NCBI GenBank assembly: GCA_963978545.1
Contig: OZ021721.1
Location: 39,605,348-39,669,347 of the forward strand
Direction: 5' to 3'
Length of the DNA: 64,000 nucleotides
Source: Linyphia triangularis
Taxonomy: Eukaryota > Arthropoda > Arachnida > Araneae > Linyphiidae
Under the pieces are notes generated by a model, which searched no databases, was not told the origin of the DNA, and saw only the letters and a program-made list of their open reading frames with translations. How positions within the stretch are numbered: position 1 is the stretch's first letter; each line of letters starts with the position of its first letter. The translations under genes were made by a program, and so were the position numbers. Below are positions 45,187 through 56,647 of this stretch, piece by piece.

Positions 45187-46545
45187 TAGGTGTCGAATAA
45201 ATTCAAGTTAAGAAGACTGTGGCTCTTGAGTACATTTTTTAATGATCACATTATGTTAAATCACTTATAATATCAGGTAATAGCTGTAATGATAAAAATA
45301 ATAATACTATTGAAATTTCTTAAAATTTAGTTTATATTTGAGGAGCTGTTGAACAAAACCGAACCTGTCCACACAACGTTAAATTCTTTAAATTTTTTTC
45401 GGTTTTCTCAAAATGACCTTTATCTGCCTTCAAAATATTTCTAATCAAAAGCGATTCTATACCTCTCAAAACAATTGTTTTCCAAACCCAATCTATATAT
45501 AACATACACATATCAATATTTATTATGATCTCTTTTGTAAGAAACTAGTAAGGTTACAAGTCCAGTTTTGTTTGCCAACTCCTCATTTGGTTGTGTGCTA
45601 AAGGCAAAATCTTAAGAAAGGTGAATTAAGTAGAGTAAAAAGAACTGACACTGTGGCTGTAGTTATTTAAAAAACTTTTTCTGTTAGTTTAAACTGAGGG
45701 ATATCAATATTTAGGATTGAATAAAGAAATATTTTTTTTGCAAGAACTATACAAGAACTATACTTTTTAGGGAACATCGTTAGATTAAGATCTGTATAAA
45801 GGTTGTAATATGGAATGCCTTCTAGAATATCTTTCATAGAAAACCCATGTCTTATTCACATGATGATAAATATAAATAATGGGTAAAAGCATTTATCTTT
45901 TTTCGGACCATTGAAATAATTCGAGAATGATAATTAAATTTTAAGATTTAGTGATGTAGAAAGGCTTTTGTTCTGAAACAATAAATTCCAGATAGCTTTA
46001 TAAGATGTTTAAGCTCTTAAACAAGTTGAAACTCATTGAATTGCTCCCTTACTGTATCTCATTTAATGCTATTGGCTATGCAAATAATCATTTAAAGCGT
46101 GACTTTTACCATCGGTGCTGCTACCCGTTTTCAGAAAATGCAGTAAAATAACTTATGTTACTCAGGTCTATGAACCCGTTATATTAACTTCGATTTTTTC
46201 TTCCTATGTGTTTGCGGAGAGGGGGGGGGGGGAAGGGGAATGTTACTTAAAGACCGCTTTTACACACCTACACCTTTTACAAACCTTCCCATTTTAAGAA
46301 AGAAAACTTATGATAACAGAAACCTGCCATTTTGAAGTTCTTAATAAAATATTTGGAGATCTAATTTACCCACCTGTCATCATTCAATCGAACGCAAACT
46401 CGGCAGATAGACACATTGTCAATCACAATGCTTTCTATCAAATTTTGTTGAAAAATAAAAGTTATTTAAAAACATGGAATCATTTATTTTCTCCGTACTA
46501 GTTAAACACTATAAAAATGATCCGAGTTAAAAATTGCTTGAATAA
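45187..46545 (+). repeat. Large degenerate direct repeat, copy 2 (family R region)
   Basis: Second copy of 42935-44010, longer because of extra sequence at about 45355-45595 and about 46120-46370. The latter includes a family R stretch beginning TTAACTTCGATTTTTTC and a 12-bp G run (46221-46232). Shared blocks include GAGGGATATCAATATTTAG, GGGAACATCGTTAGAT, AAATTCCAGATAGCTT, GTTGAAACTCATTGAATTG and CTCGGCAGATAGAC. Confidence 0.75.
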
Positions 46546-46791
46546 TATATAAAAGTAAATACATTATAAATAATAATACATAATCTACATACAAGTAGGA
46601 TTTGTTATAAAACTATAATTGAAGAATAATTGTGTATAATTTTTTTAATCCTATTATGCTTATTACGCTCCAAAACTATCAGGCAAAGTTTCAATTCATT
46701 GATAGATCACTGCTATGGTGGAACAATGAGGCAAATGCAAAAATCGGAATTTTACAGGAAATGCGAAAATTAAAATGAATTCACTATGAAC

Positions 46792-49700
46792 TAACAAAAC
46801 ATTACAACTTCACTGGGAGTTTTTAAAACAGTAAGGTATACGACTGCGTCGAAAGCATAAATTTCGCTCAAAATACACATTTTATTTTTATGTTGCTATA
46901 ATAATGCTCCAAATCTTATCTAGATAACTTTTGAATTATTTTGAATCTATGGCAAATAGTAACGAAGTTTGAACTCTTTGTAAACATTAACTTCAATAGG
47001 ATTTTACCGGTCTTGTTTACTTTAATCGTGTATTGAAAAATATAGTTTTTGAAAAAATTCAGTTTGACAAATCAGATATCTCAAAAAGGTATTTAAATAT
47101 TTCAATTAAATTTTAGAAAGTGAAACTAAAAACTTACTGCAAGAAAAAAATTGAAAATAATACATATTTTTTTCATTTGTGAGATTTACTGTAATCGTTT
47201 AATTTATTCAATTTCTCGAAATAACTTCAATTAAAAAAATACTGATTTTTAGAATTTTAAACCATTGCAATAGTAATTAATTATATAGGTGATTATAAAA
47301 ATGCAAAATTATCAAGGAATTTTAATGTATTTTTTTTAAAGTTAAAACATAGTCGGATATTTTAAGCTGTTCAAATGAAAGTAAAAAATTCAATCTGATT
47401 TTGACCATCTTTGCAACTGAAAAACATACTTTAAATTATCCGTTGCAATCATGCGATAAAAAACGTACTTCAATCAATACAAGTATGTCATTTTAAATAG
47501 AAAAGTATTAATTTTCTCTTTTTGCCAGTTTGCTTGTGTTATTAACACTCAGAATAATTTTGTTCAATTACATTTGTTCATGGATTTTTTTAGTGGTAAA
47601 ATAAATTTCTAAAAAAATTACAATTTATGAAATTTATTTCTGAATGTTAATAGATTTTCTTAATCAATGGGCTTTAGTTTGGTGTTTTAATAAATCACAT
47701 GGAGCTACGATAACGCCCCATCATTAAAGATTTTGGGGAACAATACAAGTATTTTTCTCCAATCAATGTTGTGGAACCTTAACTGTCTAACTGCTTGTAA
47801 GTGGTAACTGGATAGCTGGTGATAACTTTCTTTTCTCAAGTTCTCTTTTATCCTAACAATCCTTCATAACTTCAGAGAATTTCTTCTGATGAAAAATACA
47901 AACTATTGAAGAGAAATAAAGCTTTAAACAACATATAATCGAGGGTTCATTAGTTAATGGATTATGTGGTTTCTATTAAACTATACGAGTTGTTAAGAAA
48001 ACTTTATTAAAGTAATAGAGTACCACCAGGTTATGCAGTGATCACATAATTACAAAAAGAGCTAGATTCCAAAAAAGTGATTTTAATTTAATCCATTCAA
48101 CTAATAATAGTACCAATGAAATAAAATTAACCAATAGAATAAAGAATATAAATTACATTTAAAAACATAAATTCTGTGAAGTTATTACTTTAACAGGAGA
48201 TGGTTTGCATTTCATAATAATAACAGTTGCTTACGATCCATAAGATAAATACTATTTAATATTCCGGCGGGTGCAATATGTTGCCCACTGAATTCGACGC
48301 AACGTTCTTGATGGGTCACATTTAAAAATGTAATAAAACATATGCAACTGGAACGTGGTGAATATCAGTATAAAGAGTATCAAAAGTTGTTTGTCAAATA
48401 TATAGGTTTTGGGCAGAATTTTTTTTTTCTTTTGTTACTCTTTATAATGATGTTCACCACGTTCCAGATGAATATGTTTTATTTTGTTTTATAATGTGAA
48501 CCATCAAAACCTTTATTCTATTGGTTAGTTTTATTCTAAAAGTACTACTATTAGTTGGATGGATTAAACTAAAATCTCTATTTTGGAGTGTAGTTTTTTT
48601 TGTAATAATGTGATCACTGCTTAACCAGGTGGTACTCTATAACTTTAATAAAGTTTTTTTAACAACTTATATAATTTAATAGAAACTACAGAATCCATTA
48701 ACTAATGAACCTTCGATTATATGTTGTTGAAAGGTTTATTTCTCTTCAACAGTCAGTATTTTTCATTTGGAGAAATTCTCCGAAGTTATGAAGGACTGTT
48801 AGGATAAAAGAGAACTTGTGAAAAGAAAGTTATCACCAGCTATACAGTTACAACTTACAAGCAGTTTAATGACGACAGTTAAGGTTCCACAACACTGATT
48901 GGAGAAAAATACTTGTATTGTTCGCCAAAATCTTTAATGATGGGACGTTATCGTAGCTCCAGAGGACTTATTAAGACACCAAACTAAAGTAATTGATTTA
49001 GGAAATCTATTAACATTTAGAAATAAATTTCATAAATTGTAATTTTTTTAGAAATTTATTTTACCACTAAAAAAAATCCATGAACAAATGTAATTGAAAC
49101 AAAAAATTATTCTGAGTGTTAATAACACAAGCAATTTGACAAAAAGAGTAAATTAATACTTTTCTATTTTAAATGACATACTTGTATTGATTGAAGTACG
49201 GTTTTTATCGCATGATTGCAACGGATAAACTAGAGTATGTTTTTCAATTGAAAAGATGGTCAAAATCAGTTTGAATTTTTTACTTTCCTTTGAACAGCTT
49301 AAAATATCTGACTATGTCTTAACTTTAAAAATAAGAATACATTAAAATTCCATAAAAATTTTGCATTTTTATATTCACCTATGATTAATTGCTATTGCAA
49401 TGATTTAAAATTCTAAAAATCAGTATTTTTTTGTTTGAAGTTATTTCGAGAAATTGAATCAAATTTTACGATTGCAGGAAATCTCACAAATGAAAAAAAA
49501 AGATGTATTTTCAATTTTTTTTTCTTGCAGTATGTTTTTAATTTTACTTTCTTAAAATTTAATTGAAATATTTAAATACCTTTTTGAGATATCTGATGTG
49601 TCGAACTAAATTTTTTCAAAAACTACATTTTTCAATACATGATTAAAGTAAACAAGATCAGTTAAATCCTATTGAAGTTAACGTTTACAAACTTCGTTAT

Positions 49701-49867
49701 TATTTGACATAGATTCAAAACAATTCAAAAGTTATCTAGATAATATTTGAAGCATTATTATAGCAACATGAAAATAAAATGTGTATTTTGAGCGAAATTC
49801 ATGCTTTCGACGTAGTCGAATACCTTACTGTTTTAAAAGCTCCCAATGAAATGTTAATGTTTTGTTA
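46792..49867. repeat. Large imperfect inverted repeat (near-palindrome), about 3.1 kb
   Basis: The left arm runs from TAACAAAACATTAC (46792) to about 48395 and the right arm from about 48432 to GTAATGTTTTGTTA-like sequence ending at 49867, with a loop of about 40 bp (T-rich, near 48400-48432). In samples the arms match at roughly 90-96%: the block starting GGAGCTACGATAACG at 47701 pairs with the block ending CGTTATCGTAGCTCC at 48960 with about 3 mismatches in 85. The left arm carries about 160 bp (48147-48308) with no counterpart. Both outer ends read TA followed by ACAAAAC inwards, compatible with a TA target site. There is no gene in either arm. Transcription would give a long hairpin RNA. 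It could be a foldback transposon or an inverted duplication. Confidence 0.92.
48147..48308. other. Unpaired segment in the left arm of the palindrome
   Basis: About 160 bp between AATAGAATAAAG and TTCTTGATGGGTCACAT, with no match in the right arm. It includes a GC-richer patch (TTCCGGCGGGTGC). Either it was inserted into the left arm or lost from the right arm. I see no target duplication. Confidence 0.65.
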
Positions 49868-50414
49868 ATCCTCTGTACATCCCATAACTTTTGACTGCTT
49901 AAAACATATGATAATGTCACTAAAAACCAATGCATGTTGTTTATATGTTTTAGAATGCTAAAGTAATTATTTCGGTCGCTAATAGATGGTAACCTAATAT
50001 TTCTCATTTAATTTATACTAATATTCAGTTATTCCCAGCACTTTGTATGTTATTTTGATATGCGATTAATTTCGGGTGTTATAATATGTATGACGTAATA
50101 GCATTGTACTATTGCGTAATCGCATGTCACTATTTCATCATTACGTAGCTTTCTTGTATGTTCGCTATTCTGCATAAATATGAGAATCGCATTTTTCATC
50201 GTTCTCTCTTTCCAAATAAATTGCTTTTGATCACACGGAGTCTTGCCTGCTTTATTTTAATATAGCAATATTATATAGTAATTGACTCGTTTTAAATTAT
50301 ACAAATAAATGCATTATATAGTAATTGACTCGTTTTAAATTAAAAAACCTCTGAAACTAATGAAATTTAGAAGTCTTTAAGTTAGAAAAATATTATTCTA
50401 TTTTATAATACTTA
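49868..50414. other. AT-rich spacer with a short direct repeat
   Basis: ATTATATAGTAATTGACTCG occurs twice (about 50271 and 50313), an offset of about 42 bp. Nothing else is recognised. Confidence 0.55.
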
Positions 50415-50428
50415 AAATGCACTATGGG

Positions 50429-50605
50429 TTGGTTGTATTCAGATTATCTGGCGCCGTCAGCAACACGAGGGCTATAATGCGCCGAAACATTCGTCATTAG
50501 ACAAGCCAACATACATTTACAAACACCCATGCCTAACACGGGACTCGAACCCGCAACCTCGCGGTCTAGAAGCCAGCATGCTAACCACTATACCGTATGG
50601 TCGGC
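50429..50605 (-). mobile_element. tRNA-derived SINE, family A (copy 4), 14-bp TSD
   Basis: Full-length, and the best preserved copy on this strand, with the B box GGTTCGAGTCC and head TAGTGGTTAGCATGC. It is flanked by a perfect 14-bp duplication, AAATGCACTATGGG (50415-50428 and 50606-50619). The tail is shortened to ACAACCAA, the final bases merging with the duplication. Confidence 0.94.
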
Positions 50606-50619
50606 AAATGCACTATGGG

Positions 50620-51100
50620 AGAAATATAAACAATCAATAAACTGGCTTATAAATAATGCAGGCGAATTTATTATAAGTAAATATACTATATAGTAATGAA
50701 CTCATTTTGAATGAGAAACTTTTGATTCTAACCAAATTCTTAGAACCCTTCCCCTTTAAAGCGTAAGCCTGAAAAATGTATAAAATAATTAGGAAATGAA
50801 ATTACTGAGAAATCCAATCCTTTCAACTTCCTCTCAGACTAGAATAACTTATTCCAGTTTCGGCTTATGATATTGAATTCCTTGGCCCCAAAAATGAAAC
50901 CGAATCTTTCGCCATGGCAGTCACAAATAAATCTTCCCACTAAAATCATCTACATTACATTAAAATTCAGCTAACATCTTGCTTGGCAAACAGCCATGGG
51001 AATAAACTCGATGTATATATATCTTAAAATTTTGAAAGAAACTCTCAATAAAGCTTGGAATTTCGCCCTTTTCCATTCTTTTTCGACATGTTTATTATAA
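50620..51100. other. AT-rich spacer
   Basis: A minus-strand frame at 50971-51201 overlaps the better plus-strand candidate and is not called. Confidence 0.5.
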
Positions 51101-51152
51101 TGGAATGGTCCCCGGTGGAAGGAACATATCAAGCATTTATGGGAAAAGAGGA
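51101..51152 (+). CDS. Possible 5' coding exon
   Basis: An ATG near 51101 opens MEWSPVEGTYQAFMGKEE and runs into GTAAGT, a strong donor-like sequence. The patch is GC-richer than its flanks. No downstream exon is identified; a 70-codon frame at 51157-51369 begins just beyond the donor and may be chance. Low confidence. Confidence 0.18.
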
Positions 51153-51369
51153 GTAAGTGAAACTGAAAATTCCGCGATTTTATTTCAATTGTACGGTGCA
51201 AAATGAAAATGATTCGCTTCTGAAATGGAACGACATCGATAGATTTTCAAGAGAGTCCTGCGCTTTGATAGGATTCCAAATGCAATTCAATGAGTTTAGA
51301 GGCATCAATGATTCGATAGTTGTTATAGTACTAGACTTTTATAGTACACCTGACTACGCTTCAGATTGA

Positions 51370-53222
51370 TTCATCACAAAAGTACAAATTACATTCTATA
51401 AAACTGTTAGAGACAAAGGAACAATTTAGCTATATAAACACATTTATGCTTTTTGATGCATCCTGCTTTATAAACACTTTTAAGCAAATATATAATTTGA
51501 TTATTTTGTACTTTTGATTGTTAACAGTTTCACTTATTTGTGTGATTTTATATTATTAATACAGTTTCATTGTTACACACTTTACTAGAGTTTTATTGTT
51601 CGTCTGAATACGTCTCGGAATTGCTTATTAGAAAAACAAAATTGCTTTATAAAAAACTGTAAGGACACAAGTAAAAATTATAATTTATGAACACATTTAT
51701 TATTTATGTAAGTATATAAATGAATTATTTTCTTTATAATTAATTACGCAGGTTTAAACATTTGTATGGGTTTACATTAATACATATACTACTTAAAAGT
51801 GTTCATTTAGAGAATTTTTTATTTTAACATATAACAATAAGCTTTTTATGAATTATTTTTCAATTTGACCACGAATCGTGTGTATATTTATTTTTATAGT
51901 TTAAGATTTAAATATACTAATTTTAGTTTGCGCTTTTTTCTAATTGTTATTTCAATTAATACCATTTAGTTAGTTTCAAAACTGTCGAGCAATTTAGATT
52001 ATTTCATACTCTAATAAATTATAAAATTCACATTTGATCGAATAAGTAGCTTTGTTAGCACCGAGAGACGCAACAGACCATTTGAAAATAATTATATAAA
52101 TAACGGATGTTTAGTTATTTCTCCCCCTCCCTGTATGATTAGTCCTATATAGTATCCCTTGATGATTAATCCCATAATAAAACACCTATCTATACCTAAA
52201 TGTAAGTAGTTTTGTTGGAATGTGAATTCTTGTGTTCATATTGTATTCTATATACTAATGGAAAAAAGGAATACTATGTATTTTCAAAATTCGAGATAGT
52301 TTAGAGAATATCGTATAAAAGTTGTTTAAAAATAATAATATTATCCAAAAGTCTTTAATTTTTATACTAAACCAATAATCGTTGCTTTTAGAAAACAAAG
52401 AATTTTTGGAAATTAACATTTACTAGAATGTATTTCCTTTGCACTGTAATTACTTTTGATGCAATTCTAAGTAAATTAAAAATCTTAAAAATATCATAAA
52501 ATATTTTTTTAAGTCTGTACCTTAGTCAACTAATAGTCATTAATTAATACGTGTTATTTAAGAGTTGTCAACTACATTGAACCACAACGTATCAAAAGTT
52601 AGTCAATTGTTTTGTTTCATAAATTTTATTCTTTCGAAGTAAATGGAAAAAATAATCTTTCGTTTTTGGATGTCATACAATCTTGTTTCTTCTAAAGTTT
52701 ACTTTACTTAATTATAATATACATTTCATGATTAATACGAGTTTTATGATTTCCTACCAGCATAACGCCCGAACTAATTTGAGACTGAAGATAAATGTCT
52801 CATTAGGATTAACAGCTTTATCTTCCCCTATTAACACAACTTCTTGTTAGGTCAACGTCATGTCAGTCTTCAAACGAGCAATTTTGTTCGTCCATTTTAA
52901 CTACGATACAGAAAGCGTCACACGCCAATATAGAAATATAATGAGTTAGTTGAGTATAAAAAACAAAGTATAAAATCCTTACTACAACCGAACATGTGTT
53001 AAGACAAATCTCAGCCGGAGAAAAAAAAGGCATCAGATCAAGAAAGTCAGAAATAGAGAACAATTTATTATACTGTAATAACCCTATGAGTTAAAGTTGA
53101 GAAACTTCTGTTAAAGTAATTGCAAATGACGTATTACACCGACTCCAAACTTGGTGGTAAGTAAGTGAAAATATTGACATTTTAAACCCTCAAATTATTT
53201 TGTATTTTAAAATAATTTTCCA
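51370..53222. other. AT-rich non-coding stretch
   Basis: Nothing recognised on either strand. Confidence 0.55.
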
Positions 53223-53229
53223 TATTTTA

Positions 53230-53414
53230 GAGGCCCAAGTGATGGCTGTGTGATTAGCGCTCTGGCTTCGCATGCCAAAGGTGCCAAGTTCGAATCGCGT
53301 GTTAGGCATGGATGTTCAATGTGGTTTGGAATCCACTTTAAGCTGTAGGTCCCGACCTGATTATACATTATTGTGCACAGGTATAGATCGTTGATTGCAC
53401 TAACCAACCAACCC
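53230..53414 (+). mobile_element. tRNA-derived SINE, family B (copy 4)
   Basis: The clearest family B copy: head GATGGCTGTGTGATTAGCGC, B box AGTTCGAATCG, core CGTGTTAGGCATGGATGTT, body TTTAAGCTGTAGGTCCCGACC, and tail TAACCAACCAACC. Flanks share TATTTTA (53223-53229 and 53415-53421). This copy shows best that families A and B share the segment just after the B box. Confidence 0.88.
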
Positions 53415-53421
53415 TATTTTA

Positions 53422-53944
53422 AAGACAATGTTGGTAAGTTGGTACAATAAGACGTAAGTTATAAAATATAAAATGTGAGGATGGGTCCTGTGCATTAAAA
53501 ACGCCCATTCTACATTCACTTTTTTGTATTGGCGAATGGGAAAAGAATACATTCTTGGTAAAAGCATAGCGAAAAGTTTATACGCCTTTGTAATAATGAC
53601 ATTCACAGACCGTTTTTCTATCTCCATATCAAGTAAAACTGCAAAACAATAAGCTCAAAGAGGCATATCTTCTTATATGTATATGTTTTATCTAAAGCAC
53701 TAAACACCACTGTTTCTATTATAAAAGTCTGCTAAGGTCTGCAGACACAATCTCATGAAGAGCTTATGGAGTGGGGAACTTTCATCCGACGGCTTTCTTA
53801 TAAGTTACTTGTTGATCCCTCCTTTTATAAATGAATCAAAATCACATATTAGGCAACCAACTGTTTCATAACTAGTAGGGTGACCGGTCATAGTAGGTGA
53901 AAGAAAATATTATATTTTAATAAAAGCAATAACGCTAAAAATGT
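53422..53944. other. AT-rich spacer
   Basis: Nothing recognised. Confidence 0.5.
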
Positions 53945-54300
53945 GCTCATTTATAACATAAATAAAATAATAATACATAATTTTCTACAATTAAAATAAA
54001 TCTTGAGGGCTCTACTAAACACTGAAAATGGCGATCAAAAAGGAAAAATTGAATATTTTTCATTGCTTTTTGCTGAGTTCTATTTTTATTAAGAAAGGAA
54101 AATTTTACAGCCACAACGATAAAACAGAACTCCTCTATAACATAAATAAAATAATATATACTTTTTTACAGTTGAAATTAATTTTGGAATCTCTAACAAC
54201 CACTGAAAATAGAGATTAAGATGGAGAGGTCAAATATTTTCAATGATTTTAATGTTATTTTTAATGGTATGATTTTACAGCCACATTGATAAAATAATTT
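53945..54300 (+). repeat. Tandem duplication, offset 184 bp
   Basis: ATAACATAAATAAAATAAT (53953 and 54137), CACTGAAAATGGCGAT / CACTGAAAATAGAGAT, and TTTTACAGCCACAACGATAAA / TTTTACAGCCACATTGATAAA occur in the same order in both units. A fragment of a third unit may follow. The reading frame at 54028-54219 spans the junction and is not preserved. Confidence 0.85.
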
Positions 54301-54848
54301 TAAAAAATTGTCTTTTTTTAATATTAAAAAGAGCTATAATAACAAAATAATTAAAAAAGAATCAATATTATGCAACATTGAGTTTCTCGTTACTTCATAG
54401 TTTCTATAACAAATCCATTTTTTTAGCGATGATTTGGCTAGTATCAGAAATACTAGGATATTATACTATGTTTTAGGTCATATTGATGAAATAAATACTA
54501 CCGACCTATGAAGATGTTATAAAGTGTTAACTTCATAAACGGGCATTGCAGAATTACAAAATTGTGATGTTAAATCGCGAAAGCTACAAAAGTTAAACTT
54601 CTAGTTACTTTAATTTTGCTAAAAGTCATTATTTAAAAAAAAAATTCAATTGGAAAAGCACGTAGCAATTTCTAAAGAAAAAAAAAATCAAATTTATAAG
54701 TTATTCGCAAAAGAGGTTCAGTAAAAAAAAGTTTTTCAATGAGACGTGAAATTCTTTTACATGTGGCGATTCAAGTGACGTACTTATTTGCTGATAGAGA
54801 CCACAAGATATTAATATATTATTTAAATTTTATATTATTTACTAGTAT
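54301..54848. other. AT-rich spacer
   Basis: Nothing recognised. Confidence 0.5.
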
Positions 54849-54861
54849 CATGAGGCAACTT

Positions 54862-55039
54862 GGCCGACCAAACGGTATAGTGGTTAGCGTGCTAGCTTCT
54901 AGACCGCGAGGTTGCGGGTTCGAGTCCCGTTTGGCATGGGTGTTTATAAATGTATGTTGGCTTGTCTAATGACGAAATGTTTCGGCGCATTATAGCCCTC
55001 GTGTTGCTGACGGCGCCAGATAATCTGAATACAACCAAC
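54862..55039 (+). mobile_element. tRNA-derived SINE, family A (copy 5), 13-bp TSD
   Basis: Full-length and in sense orientation: GGCCGACCAAACGGTATAG, A-box region TAGTGGTTAGCGTGC, B box GGTTCGAGTCC, core TTGGCATGGGTGTTT, body CGGCGCATTATAGCCC, GACGGCGCCAGATAATCTG, tail ACAACCAACC. It is flanked by CATGAGGCAACTT (54849-54861 and 55040-55052). Confidence 0.94.
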
Positions 55040-55052
55040 CATGAGGCAACTT

Positions 55053-55822
55053 GTGATACTTTTTGTGATAAGTATAAAAAAAAAAAAATTCGGCTCACAC
55101 TAAGGACCAGTCACATTCTCTATGAATAAAATGTTGACCAACATTCGGTTGTAACTGATTAATTCATTAGCCAATATTTTCTTTAATATTTAAAGGTCAT
55201 TACCCAAGTAAAACACTAAAGGCATGTATTCCTACCTTAAAAAAAATATGAGTTTAAGAATATTGATTTTTTTTTTAATTCTCCTTGATAAAATTAATAT
55301 ATATCATGTATATTATGAAATAAACAATGTCTTGTGTCATCATTTTAAAAGAACCATATGCTCAGTATTAGGTTACACCAAAGAGCTATTTTATTTATTT
55401 TAATTTGTTATGGATAAGAAAAAAAGGAATCTTCAATTTTGGATTTCAAACTTTTAAGTAATGCCTTTTTTACATTTCGATGACCTTAAGTTGGATTAGT
55501 TTATCTTTAAAACTTGTTTGTATTTAGACAAAATTGTATTAAATACATTTTTAGCAAACCAAATTAAAAATATTTTAAAAAACAATATTGAGCAGTTTTT
55601 GCTTTTTAAGTATTATAGGGTGTATTCCCCCCCAGTACCAGTTTCAGAAGTTTTTGGTAAATTTTGCCAAATATATTTAATATGATATTTTTTTTAAGTA
55701 CTGGCAAAAATGTGTTTACAGATTGTAGCACGAATTGAGTAAACACGGATTCCCTAAGTTAGTAATAATATTTATAATAATCTTTCCAGTAGAATTATTA
55801 GTTATGTGGGTATGTACCGGGA
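55053..55822. other. AT-rich spacer
   Basis: There is a C-rich patch at about 55629-55635. Nothing else is recognised before the DDE element. Confidence 0.5.
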
Positions 55823-56647
55823 GTTAAAAATTAAAATGACGGTACTCAGAGGCTCCTAGATCCGGTTTTAATGAACGGATCCGAATGAAACTTTAAATAT
55901 ATGTGATACAGATGATGCTTCGTCGAAAAAAAAATAGTTCGAAATGTTTCCGATAGAAGATATTGTAGCAATGTAAAACGCAAGATAACTGTTTAACAAT
56001 CAAAGAACAACTGCATATTTTATTTATTTACACACTTGTGTACTCTATTTGCACACCTTGCCGGTCAGCAATATGCTGAAAACGTACCATCACGATAAAA
56101 GCTCCATCTAAGTAAAAATGAGCATCGTCTGCTCATAAGACAGCCTATGGCAAGAACTCATCCATTTGCATCCTCGTCAGAAAACGCAAGGCAAAATCAA
56201 GATGTACAGAGTACATTTTCAAAAGTTGCACAAAATGCACCTTGTAAGGGTACAACTTCACAATTTTGTGTAAAATCATGCATAAGATTGTCCTCGGAAT
56301 GTCCAGTGCTCGTGCTATTGAGTGGCCACTTTACAGTAGCATTTGAAGAGCTTTCAAATGCTGTTGCAATTGCAACTTCTTCGGCTCAGTTACATGTCGT
56401 CTTCTTGCTTCTTCCAGGTGCAACATCCAAAGGACCGGTTTTGAACCATTCATATAGCTTTTAAAGTGAAAGTAATTATTTGCATATGGTTTTAGTGGTA
56501 CAGCGCCATCTATTGGTAAACATTTCAAACTATTTTTTTCGACGGAAACCTTGGCCGCATGATATAAAATATATTTAAAATTTCATTCGGATCCCTTCAG
56601 TAGAACTGGAGCTACGATTTTCTGAGTACCTTCAGTTTAATTTTAAC
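55823..56647 (-). mobile_element. IS630/Tc1-mariner-like DNA transposon remnant with ~150-bp TIRs
   Basis: The left end GTTAAAAATTAAAATGACGG and the right end (opposite strand) GTTAAAATTAAACTGAAGG begin inverted repeats. Both continue through GGTACTCAG, GGATCCGAATGAAA and TCGAAAAAAA.TAGTT to about 55970 and 56497. The interior carries a decayed transposase on the minus strand. At 825 bp it is shorter than an autonomous element. The exact termini and TA duplication are uncertain. Confidence 0.75.
56040..56530 (-). pseudogene. DDE transposase remnant, multiply broken
   Basis: Minus-strand pieces in several frames show the expected order. A helix-turn-helix-type region comes first (HVTEPKKLQLQQHLKALQ), then ILCMILHKIVKLYPYKVHFVQLLK (about 56290-56217; these residues span one frame with changes), then DFALRFLTRMQ, then ADDAHFYLDGA (about 56132-56100) containing the first catalytic-type aspartate, and a degraded tail. 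LYPYK.H.V..L followed by D.AHF.L.G is characteristic of the arthropod Tc1/IS630-like transposases often annotated with DUF4817. Stops and frame changes, and loss of the later catalytic part, make it inactive. The open frame on the plus strand at 56147-56464 is its antisense shadow. Confidence 0.72.

Noticed and set aside
54862..54945. tRNA-like heads of the SINEs as functional tRNA genes
   Set aside because: They lack a complete cloverleaf and acceptor stem and are fused to SINE bodies with target-site duplications.
56147..56464. 105-codon plus-strand frame
   Set aside because: The opposite strand carries DDE transposase motifs in the expected order; this frame is the antisense of that remnant.
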